The position numbers and the translations under genes are program-made. From positions 54,517,853-54,581,852 of the forward strand of contig CM055899.1 of the NCBI GenBank assembly GCA_029582155.1: a DNA stretch of 64,000 nucleotides. Reading direction: 5' to 3'. Shown here in pieces: positions 1-13,440 of this stretch. The notes below the pieces were generated by a model. That model had not been told where the DNA came from and did not search any database. It was given only the letters and a program-made list of their open reading frames with translations. The stretch is from Panopea generosa (lineage: Eukaryota; Mollusca; Bivalvia; Adapedonta; Hiatellidae). Each line of letters starts with the position of its first letter. Position 1 is the first letter of the stretch.

Positions 1-2467
1 GAAGTGTCACACAGGCAAAACCAAACTTGAAGCTAAAACAGTAAAGCAAATAGGGCAATGAGACTGAGCAGCTGAAAATTTGTCATGGAAATGTTGGAAT
101 CAGGATTTATTCAATTCAATGGAAGGAACACAAAGTGAGATCATCTATTTAACTGAAAAAGAAATGATCATGTATGCAAATATGCTTTGCTTCATCATGT
201 GATAAGACTTGATTTTAGCCATCTGTCTCAAAATCCTGGCTAAAATGAATAGAAGTTTGCACTTAAAAACACTTGAAAGTCACACAGAGAGACAGTGATG
301 CTAATATATCACAACAAAAGCATGTCTAGAGCATTCACTGCATCCAGATTTCATGATTCATGTAAGTTAAACCATTTTTTTGTGTTAGAAACTCATTATT
401 TATGTATAATTCATACCCCACCCACATAAAAATGGTAACATTTGTCGCGATACTGTTTCCACTCTTTAGCGCATGCTTTTTGACAATACGGTTTGCTCGC
501 GTATGAGCAATATTGTTTTTATGTCGCTGTTTATCAATTAATATTATATTGATCATGAATTATGGAGACATCTCCTGTTTCATTATTTTGTCATTGATAT
601 TTGTTATCAACAGCTCTGTATCCAGTGTTCGATATACCGACCGCCAAACTGTCGCGTTTCAGTTTAATGGTATGGCGTATGACTGCCATTTTTGTTTTAC
701 TGTCATTTTTTTCTCCTCAGTGTTGATATTTATGCGGCTGGGTCTGGCTTATACACAGTAATACCTACTCTTGGACATTCAGTTAAATTGTAAAATGCGA
801 CTTCTTTGAAATGACGCGAAACAGAATCGCGTAATAATTTCTCAGCGTTTAGTTAACCTGTGCTTGAAACTTTTGTACCATCATCTGATTTCTTTTGGTT
901 GTTCTTCTTACTTTTTTTTCAAATAAAAATACATGATGCTTGCTATAGAATATAGATTTTTCTCATTGAAGATGATGTTTTTTCGCTGTCTGTTATTGAA
1001 TGTGTATAATATTTTTCTCCACATTCAACAGTTTAGCATTCTCCTATATGACAATTTCTAATTTTCATATAATTATTGCAACAACTCTATTTTAACTGCC
1101 CATTTTTTATGCCAGTTTTGGAAAATCTGTAAAGTAACGAGTCATCTCGCGACAAGTATTTCTTATCGCGATATTCTTTGATATATTTATTTCAAACTAA
1201 CTTGTGGTAAAGAGATGCGCTTTAGCAAACCGTCTTTTTGCAATGAGCTTATCGGTCCAGCCAAATATGCTGTATCCATATTTTGTCTCACTTTCATTCA
1301 TCATTTCATTTTCTTGCTTTAAAGTGACTTTCATGCACACTTTACTTTCATTTGCTATTTTTATTGATAAAATAAACAAAATAGTATTGGAATTTAATAT
1401 ATGCCTAATAGATACCTCAATTGGTAAGGGAAATATTCATAGTTGATAATGAATCTAATGCATGTACACAAGTATGTTATTCATTCATGTATTGAAAAAG
1501 GGGGCATGGTTAGTGTCAGTGACATGCAAATTATTGCTGGGCACCTTCAAACATTAATATTTGTTTGTTATAAATATAAAAAAAAGTAAAATATATAGTT
1601 TTGCAACAAAACAGAGCATTATTTGAAGCAAAAACAACTAATTATCCATATATGGTCATGTATTTTGACACTTAAGTTATGTAATGTTGCATATACAATA
1701 AAATGAATATGCAGTCAGATAGATACACTATAGGAGCCAATACAAGGACATTTTCAAAGTATTTATTTTTCTAGAATTATTTTTATTAAGGTACAATGGC
1801 TAAAAAATTTTGGCAGTTTTTCCTGTTTTCGAGTCGTCCGAAACTGATTAATGCATGTGTGACCGCCATCTTATTTTGGTGCATGAATTCGAAAACAGTT
1901 GCGCGATGAATTCAAAAGGCGTATTTTCATATTTAGAAATGGTAAAGGTTTGTTCGACAAAAATTTCAGTCAAATGTCGTGACAATTTCTACTCTTCAAG
2001 GTCTCAGTGAACAATTACCTCCCTTACATGACGGTAGCAAGATTATTACGCCCAAGAAATTAGAGCTGTGTAAAGCGGTTGGGTAATTTTTTTTTTAAAA
2101 ATGCATAAAATGTCATATTTCTTTGTGCATATGGGAACATTGGAACATTTTCATGATTTCTGCAAAGTTTGGGTGACCCTGGGAACTGTTTGATGATGCT
2201 ATAACAGTTTAAAGATGCGTAGTGATACACTGCAACAAATGGGCAGAATTGTCAAAAATGAAGGGGTGCCATCAAACCATCGAAATTGTGAAAAAGCAAC
2301 CTGGTCAACCCCATGTTTTTTTCTGCATATTTGGACCAACAGAGGACTATCTATGGGAATAAGGCACTTTTAGAACCATTGGTAATGTATCCAGTGTTCC
2401 AGAAGTGCATGTCTCTATATGTAGAACAGTACAAAATTAATTGGTGTGTGAGACGTGAAGCGTCATG
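1..2467. other. AT-rich non-coding stretch, nothing recognised
   Basis: No frame on either strand shows sustained coding character. The small ATG frames around 335-761 and 1197-1446 overlap each other on opposite strands and match no family I know. The part from about 1780 to 2420 is somewhat less AT-rich, but no repeat ends or domains were seen in it. Confidence 0.6.
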
Positions 2468-3310
2468 CACGATATACAAAAAAAACACCTAACAACCTGA
2501 AGAGTCATATCACCAAACATATATTATTACTCCGGCATCAAGTAATAACGGTATTTCTATCGTGAAGACAATAAATTCATTTAACTGAAATCTTCGATTT
2601 AAAAAATGTACTTTAAAGACTCTATCACATTCACCTTGTTATTACTATAACTAAATGTCTTGAACAAAATATCAAACTCGATCAATTTTCTGTTAAAGAG
2701 CAAAACACCTGAACAGATTCCTAGACAGTAGAGTTTTCTGGCGATGTTATCGAGTATTATTAATAAAAATATCTTGGAAATTGCACGTTTGAAAACAACC
2801 CAGGAAGTTATCCCTTGACAAGTTCAGATTTATTTTTATTGTTTTAAACGTAAACACACAGAACCAAACTGATCACATTAATTGAGATAAATGTGTAACT
2901 TACGTCCAACGATTGTTATATGTCTGGAGTCTGAAAAGCACGCTTGATTGAGTACTTTTACCCGTTAAAACCAATTACTAGCATTCTGTTTTTCGAAATA
3001 ATGATATACTTTAAACCCCTTACGTGCAATTTTCTATGTCTTAGAAACAATTGTTTTTCAACTAATATATTTTAATAGTCCTCTTTATAGGTTCATCAAA
3101 TAGCCAGTGTCCTTGTTGATACTTTTATTGTCGTTTCAAATACAGTAAGTGTGTTGTGCACTTGATGAATGGAGAATATCAGATATCCAAATCTAGTAGA
3201 CGCATGCTTTGATGAATCTTCGAGAGAACAATGCTTTATACAGTTTATGGAACTGCTGTGTGATATGCTAATTGTTTGTATCACAGACATGCATAGTTTT
3301 TAATATTTGG
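2468..3310 (+). repeat. Duplicated block W, copy 1
   Basis: This block aligns by eye, in direct orientation, with 10980-11855. Shared anchors include GAGTCATATMACCAAACAT, CTAAATGTCTTGAA, ACAACCCAGGAAGTTATC, TTGACAAGTTCAGATT and AGAACCAAACTGATCACATTAA. The two copies differ by many substitutions and short indels, so the duplication is old. Similarity stops near 3310, just before the 81-bp satellite begins, so the satellite occupies the breakpoint. No coding frame is shared by the copies. Confidence 0.8.
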
Positions 3311-3339
3311 TTATAGTATTACATTATAGATGTAAAAAG

Positions 3340-4780
3340 GTAATTCAACTACAGGACAGAGATTAAATGCATACACAATACATCGCAGTACGTATAGTAT
3401 CGAACCATGAATTGTAAGTCGTACTTCAACTACTACACAGAGATTAAATGCATACACAATACATTGCAGTACGTAAAGTATCGAACCATGAATTGTAAGT
3501 CGTACTTCAACTACTAGACAGAGATTAAATGCATACACAATACTTCGCAGTACGTATAGTATCGAACCATGAATTGTAAGACGCACTTCAACTACTACAC
3601 AGAGATTAAATGCATACACAATACTTCGCAGTACGTATAGTATCAAACCATGAATTGTAAGTCGTACTTCAACTACTAGACAGAGTTTAAATGCATACAC
3701 AATACATCGCAGTACGTATAGTATCGAACCATAAATTGTAAGTCGTTCTTCAACTACTAGACAGAGATTAAATGCATACACAATACATCGCAGTACGTAT
3801 AGTATCGAACCATGAACTGTAATACTTAATTCAACTACTAGACAGAGATTAAATGCATACACAATACATCGCAGTACGTATAGTATCAAACCATGAACTG
3901 TAAGTCGTACTTCAACTACTACACAGAGATTAAATGCATACACAATACTTCGCAGTACGTATAGTATCGAACCATGAATTGTAAGTCGTACTTCAACTAC
4001 TAAACAGAGATTAAATGCATACACAATACATCGCAGTACGTATAGTATCGGACCATGAACTGAGTCGTACTACAACTACTACACAGAGATTAAATGCATA
4101 CACAATACATCGAAGTACGTATAGTATCGAACCATGAATTAAGTCGTACTTCAACTACTAGACAGAGATTAAATGCATACACAATACATCGCAGTACGTA
4201 TAGTATCGAACCATGAACTGTAATACTTAATTCAACTACTAGACAGAGATTAAATGCATACACAATACATCGCAGTACGTATAGTATCGGAACATGAACT
4301 GTAATACTTACTTCGATTACTAGACAGAGATTAAATGCATACACAATACATCGCAGTACGTATAGTATCGAACCATGAGTTGTAAGTCGTACTTCAACTA
4401 CTAGACAGAGATTAAATACATACACAATACATCGCATTACGTATAGTATCGGACCATGAATTGTAAGTCGTACTTCAACTACTACACAGAGACTAAATAC
4501 ATACACAATACATCGCAGTACGTATAGTATCGGACCATGAATTGTAAGACGTACTTCAACTACTAAACAGAGATTAAATGCATACACAATACATCGCAGT
4601 ACGTATAGTATCAAACCATGAACTGTAAGTCGTACTTCAACTACTAAACAGAGATTAAATGCATACACAATACATCGCAGAACGTATAGTATCGAACCAT
4701 GAACTGTAAGTCGTACTTCAACTACTAGACAGAGATTAACTGCATACACAATACATTGCAGTACGTATGTTATCGTACCA
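3340..4780. repeat. 81-bp satellite array, about 17-18 copies
   Basis: A unit beginning GATTAAATGCATACACAATA recurs every 81 bp (for example at 3361 and 3442) with few differences between copies. Two units near 4054 and 4135 lack two bases each. Because 81 is divisible by three, the minus strand reads through as 237- and 219-codon frames made of a 27-residue repeat (YAFNLCLVVE and variants); the two-base losses break these into two. I read the frames as a by-product of the period. No promoter, splice signal or non-repeat coding flank was seen. Confidence 0.95.
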
Positions 4781-7500
4781 TTTTTTTAATAATTTTACTT
4801 ACCGAGGATCTAAGAGAAATATCTGAAATAACTATTTTTTAATAAAATGTATTTCCCGGCAGACGCTTTTATTATTTTTTTAATACAGCCTAGACATTGG
4901 GTTCTAATTAATATTGACGAACACATTTTCTTAAATAAGAACATAAATATCCTGCTATTGCTTATGTCACGTGCCGATCTGAAGCATCGATTCGACCAAC
5001 ATTATATCGCCTGCAGTTTCCGTATTAACTTGCTTTGTGTCTGATCCGGGTTCTTTTTGATCTGCATCTGACGTCAATCGTATGAAATATGCTACATTTT
5101 TTTTCTCACTAAATGATAAAGTGTGACCTAAAGTAGAAACATTATTGTAATTTGTTTTCTATTAGTTTATGATAGCCAAATAGTTCCATACCTTGTTTTC
5201 AAGTGGATTTATATTCATTACGAATATTGTAACATTCCAAATCTGATAATGTCATAGTTAAGTGGTTTAGGGAAACATGTACCCCACCGAACAATAACTG
5301 GCAGTGTACTTTAATTGGGTTTTCTCTTTTCACAAAAACATTAATGGTTCATAACATTGAATTATTATAATAAAAACAGAAAACATCTGTCTGAAGTGCT
5401 TTGTGTATTGTTTAACATGAACAAGAACAATTACAGATAAATATAGTCTTTACTTTAAACATATTTTATTGCTTTTTGTATTCGTGTAGTATTAAAAAGG
5501 TTGTGCCACAAGTATTCAACATTAAAAACGGCCCTGCCCAACAACAGATTATTTACAAAAAATAAAAATGATGGCAATAAAACATTTTCATATATGAATC
5601 AAGAAGAAAAATATGACATAGAATACAATTTTTGAAATATACGCTTCCGATGCTGACCTTAAATGAGGGACTCTACTGTATTGTAAATACTAAATTTTAA
5701 TAAGATCTATTGTTTATCAAAACGTTAAGTGTCTTTAATATAAGTTTGGTCATTGTTAAATAACACATGACTTTCTGATTTATTAATTAATACTAACAAT
5801 ACATTAACTATTTATACGTAAAATATTAACCTTACCTAGGCTTGCGATCTAGTCAATTACAACATTCGTCTTCAGAAAATATATATCCACAAAGAAACAA
5901 TGCACTAAACTGGTTAAAAAAACAATGTGTATGTCGACGTCCCAATATGAGTGTAAAAAAACATTATTTGAAAGTTTCATCAAACATTTAATGTAAAGTG
6001 AACCAGATGTAGATAAAATATATTGACAATACATGTACCAGTCTTGAAATGCAATATTATTGTCAGTAAAGTATTATACTAAACACCAATAAACACGCAT
6101 TGCTAAGTATTTTAACACTGAATATATGCTCTATTCCAAAACTGCTATCATTTTTAATAGTTCATGTAAGTCGATCGCAACTTGTGTTTAAAAGTGGTGA
6201 GTATTTCTTTTTATTTTTTAAAAAAAATAAGTAAGACAGTTTTGGAACGGTTTATCATTCATGTCAGATAAAATACCCGTACTTACATTTTTATATATAT
6301 TACTTGTTTTCAGTATAGCATGTTAAGATATATAACTTGTTTTTAGTATAGCATGTTGAAGAAACGTCGAATGGCCGAATAAAAATGATGAAAACCTGAC
6401 GGAAGTTATTAGATCCTTGTGCTTATACGAATCAATGCACATGTACATTATAAGAAGAAACGTTTTTTTAGCTGCAATAAAACGCATAAAACGTAGTTTT
6501 TATAGTTTGTATTATGCAGAATACTTTTACCAAATGTATTGACATGTTCATTCAATATCAAATGTTGCCTAATAAAGTTAGTTTCAAAAGAAATTCCAAT
6601 TATCTTCGCCTAATCTCCGATTACCAAAATGTAAGGAATCATTTAAACAATCTTTTGACATCAATTTATTAGGAAATAAAACTTGACTGGACGAAAGCAA
6701 TTTTCTTCTTGAATTTGAGAATCTTAGCTGATTACCAAATACGCATTAAATCTTGTTGCCTCTGTCGGTATCTCATTCGATTCCGCCTTGAGACATTCTC
6801 TGTGACGTCTGTGCATGCATTCTGTTTAACACCTCTTTTTTCTGACTTGCAGAAACAACGTATGGATAAAATGTTACTTCTAATGTCTTTGTTTAAGACT
6901 CGATTCAAAAATTTAATTTGGATGGTGACACAGTTGATATTTACTGATAATTATTCTACTCAGACTGTTATATATAACTAATTTACACAGTGTCAAACAT
7001 ACGTGGGGAAAATTCAACTATACTGACTATGGACTCAAAATATATTTCCTAAATTTAACGCAAAATAACTTCAAGATAGTTTTTTCAAGCAATATGACCT
7101 TGACTTAAATATTGGAGCCAGATATGTTACATACTTTGTTGCCTGGGCGAGTACAAAAACTCCCCTATTCAGATTAAAGTCGAGATAAAATATGGAATAT
7201 ATTAAGCTAAGGTTATATTTTTTTTCTGTAATTAACACATATGTAAATATAGAAGGCAAAATAAGTACATGTAGAAGAGATAACGCAGTATATATTATTT
7301 TGTATTACTACGCGATGTCACACGACTGCTTGTGAATCGAAATGCTTTCAATTTATGTCTTAATATCCTCATTTTGCTAACATGGATATACGTATATGCA
7401 TGTATATTCGTTTATAAAAAATTCGGTAACACATTAACATATTATCAATTTACAAAATAGTTCGAAACATGCAGTCATTTGTTTTAACTTATTAACTGAC
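4781..7500. other. AT-rich non-coding stretch
   Basis: Nothing recognisable. A short direct repeat of about 30 bp with the core AGTATAGCATGTT occurs twice at about 6300-6358. The 90-codon frame at 6709-6981 has no recognisable domain. Confidence 0.55.
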
Positions 7501-7504
7501 AGAA

Positions 7505-8095
7505 TGACAAACACGACAACATAACGGCCTTTCACCAAATCATACTGACTGACTAACTGACAAGCACGCGAACATAATGGCTTTTCACCAGCTCATACTG
7601 ACTGACTGACAAGCATGTGAACATAACGGCCTTTAACCAACTCAAACTGACTGACTGACAAGCATGTGAAATAAAGGCCTTTCACTTAATCATACTGACT
7701 GTCTGACAAGCATGTGAACATAACGGCCTTTCATCAGCTCATACTGACTGACTGACTGACAAGCATGTGAACATAACGGCCTTTCACTTAATCATACTGA
7801 CTGACTGACTGACAAGCATGTGAACATAACGGCCTTTCACTTAAGCATACTAACTGACTGACTGACAAGCATGTGAACATAACGGCCTTTCACTTAATCA
7901 TACTGACTGACTGACTGACAAGCATGTGAACATAACGGCCTTTCATCAGCTCATACTGACTGACTGACTGACTGACAAGCATGTGAACATAACGGCCTTT
8001 CACTTAATCATACTGACTGACTGACTGACAAGCATGCGAACATAACGGCCTTTCACTTAATCATACTGACTTACTAACTGACAACCACGTTAACA
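7505..8095. repeat. Minisatellite with internal (CTGA)n, about 11 copies
   Basis: A unit of about 50-56 bp contains GCATGTGAACATAACGGCC, then TTTCACTTAATCATA or TTTCATCAGCTCATA, then two to four CTGA steps. Unit length varies mainly because the number of CTGA steps differs between copies. The first copies are the most diverged and the central ones nearly identical. Two alternating variants (CACTTAATCATA and CATCAGCTCATA) hint at a higher-order pattern. Confidence 0.92.
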
Positions 8096-8687
8096 TACAT
8101 AAAATATAAGACTTAATGGAAATAAAATGCTAAATCGTTTACACACATTTCGAACGAACGAACGAATGACATGGCTTTCTTTATATTGGAAAACAACAGC
8201 AGAGCAATTGTGTTCTATAAGTGCCTGCTCTGTTTTCAAGACGTTTATAATATCAAGTACAAATACATTAACCGAACTGTTTACAAAGGCTTCTAGTTCC
8301 GAGACACAAAGTCATACACTAATTATGTCTCGTTAAACCATCGTTAGCAGACAGTTGTGCCTGAAACAAAATGTCAAACTCAATTTTAAACGCTCGTGTA
8401 TTTGTGATCTAAAATGGTGCAAAAAATACCTGCCTTGACTGTTAAACAACGATATAGCCTCAAAAGGCAATATCACAATTAATTATAAAAACCTAAATAT
8501 CAAATGTTTTCAAAGTAATTTAATTAAGAGACTTCTATCTATAGATTACAGTTATATGAGGTTAAATCAATATGTTTTGATGTCGTTTAGAAACAGTACA
8601 AAAACAAATAAAAACATGAACATTTTCAAAAGTAGATGTAACGTTCAAAGGACATTATCACCATTATACGATACATTAAAAAATTAC
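8096..8687. other. AT-rich non-coding stretch
   Basis: A tiny (CGAA)n run lies at about 8149-8167. The 69-codon frame at 8127-8336 shows no domain. Nothing else was supported. Confidence 0.5.
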
Positions 8688-8800
8688 TAACTTATTTATT
8701 TTACTTCGATTGTGAAACAAATTCTTCCAACTTAGATAAATCACGCTCGAAATCTTCCTGGTTAGAACCAGTACTAAGTATATGTCCAAGGACACCATAC
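8688..8800 (-). mobile_element. Partial SINE (core and tail, no tRNA head)
   Basis: This segment aligns with 35628-35760. Both contain ACTTATTTATTTTACTTCGA, then CTTCCTGG, TAGAACCAGTAC and a CAAGGAC segment. On the minus strand it reads the core CTGGTTCTAACCAG. The tRNA-related 5' head seen in the 35.8 kb copy is missing here, so this is a 5'-truncated copy. Confidence 0.65.
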
Positions 8801-10979
8801 ATTTTTAACATTTACCATACATGCTAACGCAATCAATATAAATTCATTAATGAAATACCTTTACAACAAACATATTACAAAACAGTAGATATCGCCCATA
8901 CAAGGTTGATAATGTTGCTGTGCCACTTACACGTCATCCTTTTTGTACAATATGCAGTCGAAGAATAAGTGACATCGCCATTGAGCTGTTGAGCTTAACT
9001 AGTATAGCGCGTGTGCCCAACCTAAATTTTCTCTGTAGTGGCACCATTAAACACGACGGTAGTACTATTAGGTAATTTACATTGATATAACGTGTGCTAT
9101 TTTGGAACTTCCGTACAGTTATATTATAACAAACAGCTGAAGGAGATCCTTTGACATCAATGCAGTTTGTTGATTTGTACGACAGCTGTGTTCAATTTCA
9201 AATCATTTAATGCGTGTTAATGCAATGAAATGCAATTTTCTAAAACAATAATAAAGGCAATATCTTATTTCACTATAATAACGTTAAGCTTATTCAATAA
9301 TCATCTGTTCGGTACTATTACTACTATGAAATCTGCTTTATAACTTCTATGATAAATTCATAAAATGGATTAAACCAGTCATGATAGTATTTGTTTAAAA
9401 GCTAATAATTCCGATACAATTTCCCTACAAACATGTGCAATTTCAATTGGTGCATTTAGAAGGAAGGGGCGTACGCGTTTTTTAAATATTAGATCCACCA
9501 TTGATACAGGCTTACAAACAGTAAAAACATGTTTCATCTAAGAAAGCATCACAATGACGTCAAGCAGTAATAAGTTGTGTCTATCTTAAGAATGGGGATT
9601 TCGTTGTAAGTTTATTCCTCCAATTTAGATATCGATTTTGTTACGTTTTGGCAAATTTGATATACCAAACCATTCGGATTTTGTTTATGAATGATATTGA
9701 GTTGTATTCATTTGCATAATTATTTTATTTTTAAGACATGTAAAACGTTTTTTCCTATTATACTCCCTTTAAATTATGATTCCGAACAGATGCATTTTAT
9801 AATTTGTTCGATACCACTGAAGTCAAACAAATATTGGAAAAATACTATTTTTATCTCATAAATACTGGAATCACTACTGTCTTCAAAAGCTTTACCATGG
9901 TTAAGAAATTAGAATTACATTTCTGTTTAGGGTTGGGCGTATTTAGGGGGAGCAGCACAAAACAAACCTGAACGGGCACACATGTTTACAGTACAAATAT
10001 AATGATTTGTAATAAAATACTGTAGGGAAGTTTAGGGGTAAGGATACTTTTTTAAAGAATGGGTCAACCAATATAAATCAAGTTATCATGACCATTACTA
10101 GGTTAAACTATGTTCCATTCGTGAAGCTTCGACAGCATATCGTTTTAATGTTTGATCATCCTTAAAATGATTATTGAACTGTGAAATACGTAGCCCGTAG
10201 TTTAACGTTTAACAAGGCATCGAATGCTTTAGATGTAACAAAAATAAAACTACAGTTTTTATTCTAAACCACGTATCAGAGTATCGATTACTATATGATC
10301 ACAGACAGACTTCGGTCTAACGTTATCTTGTTTCATTACGGATAAACTAATAAGAATAAATACGTTTAACTCTCTTGTTTGATGCTGCAAAAACAATGGA
10401 ACGCGATATGTTTGCACTCATTTCAACATTTGGTGCACGCATTTCAACTCAACAATGGAGTGTTTTCTATACTTCTTCTGTTGTTATGAAATGTTAACCT
10501 AATGGGTACGCTAGGTGTTGATGATGTGTATGTTTTTGTCTATAATGTTAATTTCAATGTGTCTTGGAGTTTACCCTATTTTTGTAAGTACAAACTTTCC
10601 CTAGCGTATCAACCCCCCCCCCCCCAGAAGTATCTCTACTAAATGAGGGGATATTACATATATCTGAATAACTTACAGCTAATCGAGTATTACTTGTGAT
10701 TGGTCAGTATGTTTTCTGATGTTTGTATTGTTGAAAAGTAGGAAAGATTACAACGTTTGATCTTTGATTTCCCCATACGGTCTATAAAAGTAAGTTGTTA
10801 ATACTAAACATTCAAGACTGATACCGATTTTCATATCTGCTTCACATTTCGTGTATGGAAATTAAACAAATGGAAATCGTCTAAGAAGTTTAAAGCGCCA
10901 TACATTAGAGGCAGAACAATGGACACACATTAGAATAACAATAATAAATGACGGTTACACCAAAGATTACACGCTACAT
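8801..10979. other. AT-rich non-coding stretch with a C13 run
   Basis: No gene was recognised. A run of 13 C residues lies at 10613-10625, unusual in such AT-rich sequence. ATTGGTCAG (an inverted CCAAT box) at about 10698 and TATAAAAG at about 10783 are promoter-like, but no coding sequence follows. Confidence 0.5.
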
Positions 10980-11855
10980 TCGATATACAAAATAGACACC
11001 ACAATCTATCAACTTTTAAGTGTAGCTACCTGATGAGTCATATAACCAAACATTCTCTACGCTTCGTCATATAATTATAACGGTTTTTGTATCGTGAAGA
11101 AAGTACATTCATTTGATAGATACCTTCAATATAAAATATGAACACCACAGTCTCTATCACATACATCTTGTTAATACTAATATATAACTAAATGTCTTGA
11201 AAAAAATGTCATACCTTATTGATTTATTGTTATGCAGCAAACCACCTGAATAGACTCCCAGGCAGTAGAGTTTCCTGCCGATGTTATCGTGTATTATTAA
11301 TGAGATTGCACGCTTAAAAACAACCCAGGAAGTTATCTCTTGACAAGTTCAGATTCATTTTTATTGATTTAGACGTAAACAGACAGAACCAAACTGATCA
11401 CATTAAGTGAGATGGATGTGTAACTTTCTTCCAACGATTGTTATATATCTGGAGTCTGACTAAAAAAACGCTTGATTGAGTACTTGTACTCGTTAGAACA
11501 CTTAACGAGAATTCCTTTTTTTTTTCGAAAAAATAATATACAGCAAGCAACTTATGTGCAGTTTACTATGTCTTGTTAACAGATTTATTTAACAAATATG
11601 TTCTAATAGCATGGGGTTCATAACCTGCAACTATACTATCATTGTTGACACTTTTATTGTCAATTGTAAATACTGCAATTTTTGGGGGGATTTGTTGTGC
11701 ACTTAATGAACGGGTATTATCGAATTGTCCAGTTCTAGCAAACGCTTGCTATGTGGAATCTTTGAGAATACAAAGCTTTGCACTTTCTTATATTTACTAG
11801 AACTACTGTTTGTTATGACAGTAGTTTGTTTTGTATCGATGCATAGTTTCTAAAA
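10980..11855 (+). repeat. Duplicated block W, copy 2
   Basis: Direct, diverged copy of 2468-3310 (anchors under copy 1). It is followed about 100 bp later by block Y, whereas copy 1 is followed by the 81-bp satellite. Compared with copy 1 it lacks a short piece around the ATATCTTGG segment and carries several point changes, so neither copy is a simple derivative of the other. Confidence 0.8.
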
Positions 11856-11954
11856 TGGTAAATGAAACAAAATTTCGTTTAAAATACAGAAAAGTATATC
11901 AGGTGCAGAAACTCCAGTAAGAAATACGTTTCTATATAAAGTAACTATTCTTAT

Positions 11955-13440
11955 ATCTATTATTATCATTATTATTTTTATTATTATTCTTTGTCTAATA
12001 TGTCCTTGAGTGTAATACCATCCTGCAAAGCAACTCTCATGCCTTTTAGGCTTTTACATGTAACGATTGTTTAAAAGCACATCCTATTTATAGTATACTA
12101 AGCAAAGCTAACAAGTCGGTGGATTATTCACAAATGGAATAAACAGGACATTATGATGTACCAGACAATGTGTCAGATTGTTGTATGTTAACAATTGACT
12201 AAAAGACGCCTGAGCATGTGTCAGTGCACCGTTGACATGTGTTGTGAATACGTAAACGTAATTATGAAAGAAAGTAACCGTAACATTAACGGTTTTATTT
12301 TTTCCTAATTAAAAGCGTGTTCATTTGTCTAAATATCTATTAGGTGATTTTCTCGTCAGACCAATTGTATTCTGTATTTTAATAAACAACACAACTCATG
12401 GTTTGTCATCTTTCGTCATGTACTATATTATAATGTTTTATATTGTTTAATAACTGTAGCTGTAGAGCGAATCACCTACTCCAGATGTTACATGTATCAC
12501 AAGACCGTGTAATATGTAGATTTATTTGTTGTTATATATATTTTTTTTATTTTGTAAAGTTCAAAATTCAAGATGGCGATTAAACTAAAACAAAATAAAT
12601 TGAGTAGAAACGGCAACGATAAAAACAAACAGTCGATGTAATGTTCCGCATATCAATCGAGACGTTGCGATAATCCAATTGGCTGTAAATGCAATTTTCT
12701 TCATATGCCGCTTTTATCTCACGGTGTATTAATTGAAAATGATCTTGACTTTAAAATAACCCTAAATTAACTGAATAAAACCTTAGGAAACAGACAATAA
12801 CCATTTTTATGTCTTCATTTAAGGCGTGATCGTTTTTAAATTTATTTCAGTTTGCAAATAAAACTTATCCGTAAGGTGCTGCATTACATCAAATTTATTA
12901 AAAGAAGGTAAAGTATACATACTTTCGCAGGCAGTAGCGCGGAATCTTGATCAAATATTGTATTTAGTGGATAGTTACAGAAAACAATACGATACTAGTG
13001 GAGGCAGACTCGATATTGAAACATCATCGATTCATTACCGTGTATGCATATCTGTATATAAAAAAAAATAAAAAAATAAATTGAAGAATACACGTTCAGT
13101 ATAGGCAGTTAGAGTAAAATATAACTTTATACTATTTTAACCGAAATAATTATCCTATAAGAATGAAATATCGTAAGTATGCCCATGCACTTGACATCTA
13201 CCGATTCATGTATGTTATACCCTGATTTAAACACAATTCATAGCACCCTTGTGTGTTTATCATTAATAACGTGATCTTACTTTCACTTTTATTTTTCACA
13301 ACCGACCAATCAGCGTGCTCATACGTCACCTTTAATTAACGGTATCTGGCAGACAGAGCTAGAACTGTTTCTACAGTCTGTGATATATCGGAATTTGTAG
13401 TTTTATTTGGTGAGTTCTGAAGTGCAGATAATGAGCACAA
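11955..13440 (+). repeat. Duplicated block Y, copy 1
   Basis: Direct, diverged copy of 16265-17420. Anchors are the TTATTATT-rich start, AACTCTCATG, GGTTTTATTTTTTC, GTGTTCATTTGTCT, CAGACCAATT, CAGTTTGYAAA and the end module near 13300-13390 with GAGCTAGAACYGTT. Short indels are common. No frame is conserved between the copies. Confidence 0.75.
13298..13395 (+). promoter_or_regulatory. Promoter-like module in block Y, copy 1
   Basis: ACCAATCAGCG (CCAAT box), TACGTCACC (CRE-like) and GATATATC (weak TATA-like) lie in order within 100 bp, and the module is well kept in the copy at about 17300-17390. TTGGTGAGTTC, a plausible 5' splice site, follows at about 13407-13415. This could be the promoter and non-coding first exon of a duplicated gene, but no coding exon is seen, so the call is tentative. 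Confidence 0.25.

Noticed and set aside
3311..4749. Minus-strand frames of 237 and 219 codons as repeat-protein genes
   Set aside because: They lie wholly in the 81-bp satellite; the open frame follows from a period divisible by three and breaks where units lose two bases. No flanking coding sequence or gene signals.
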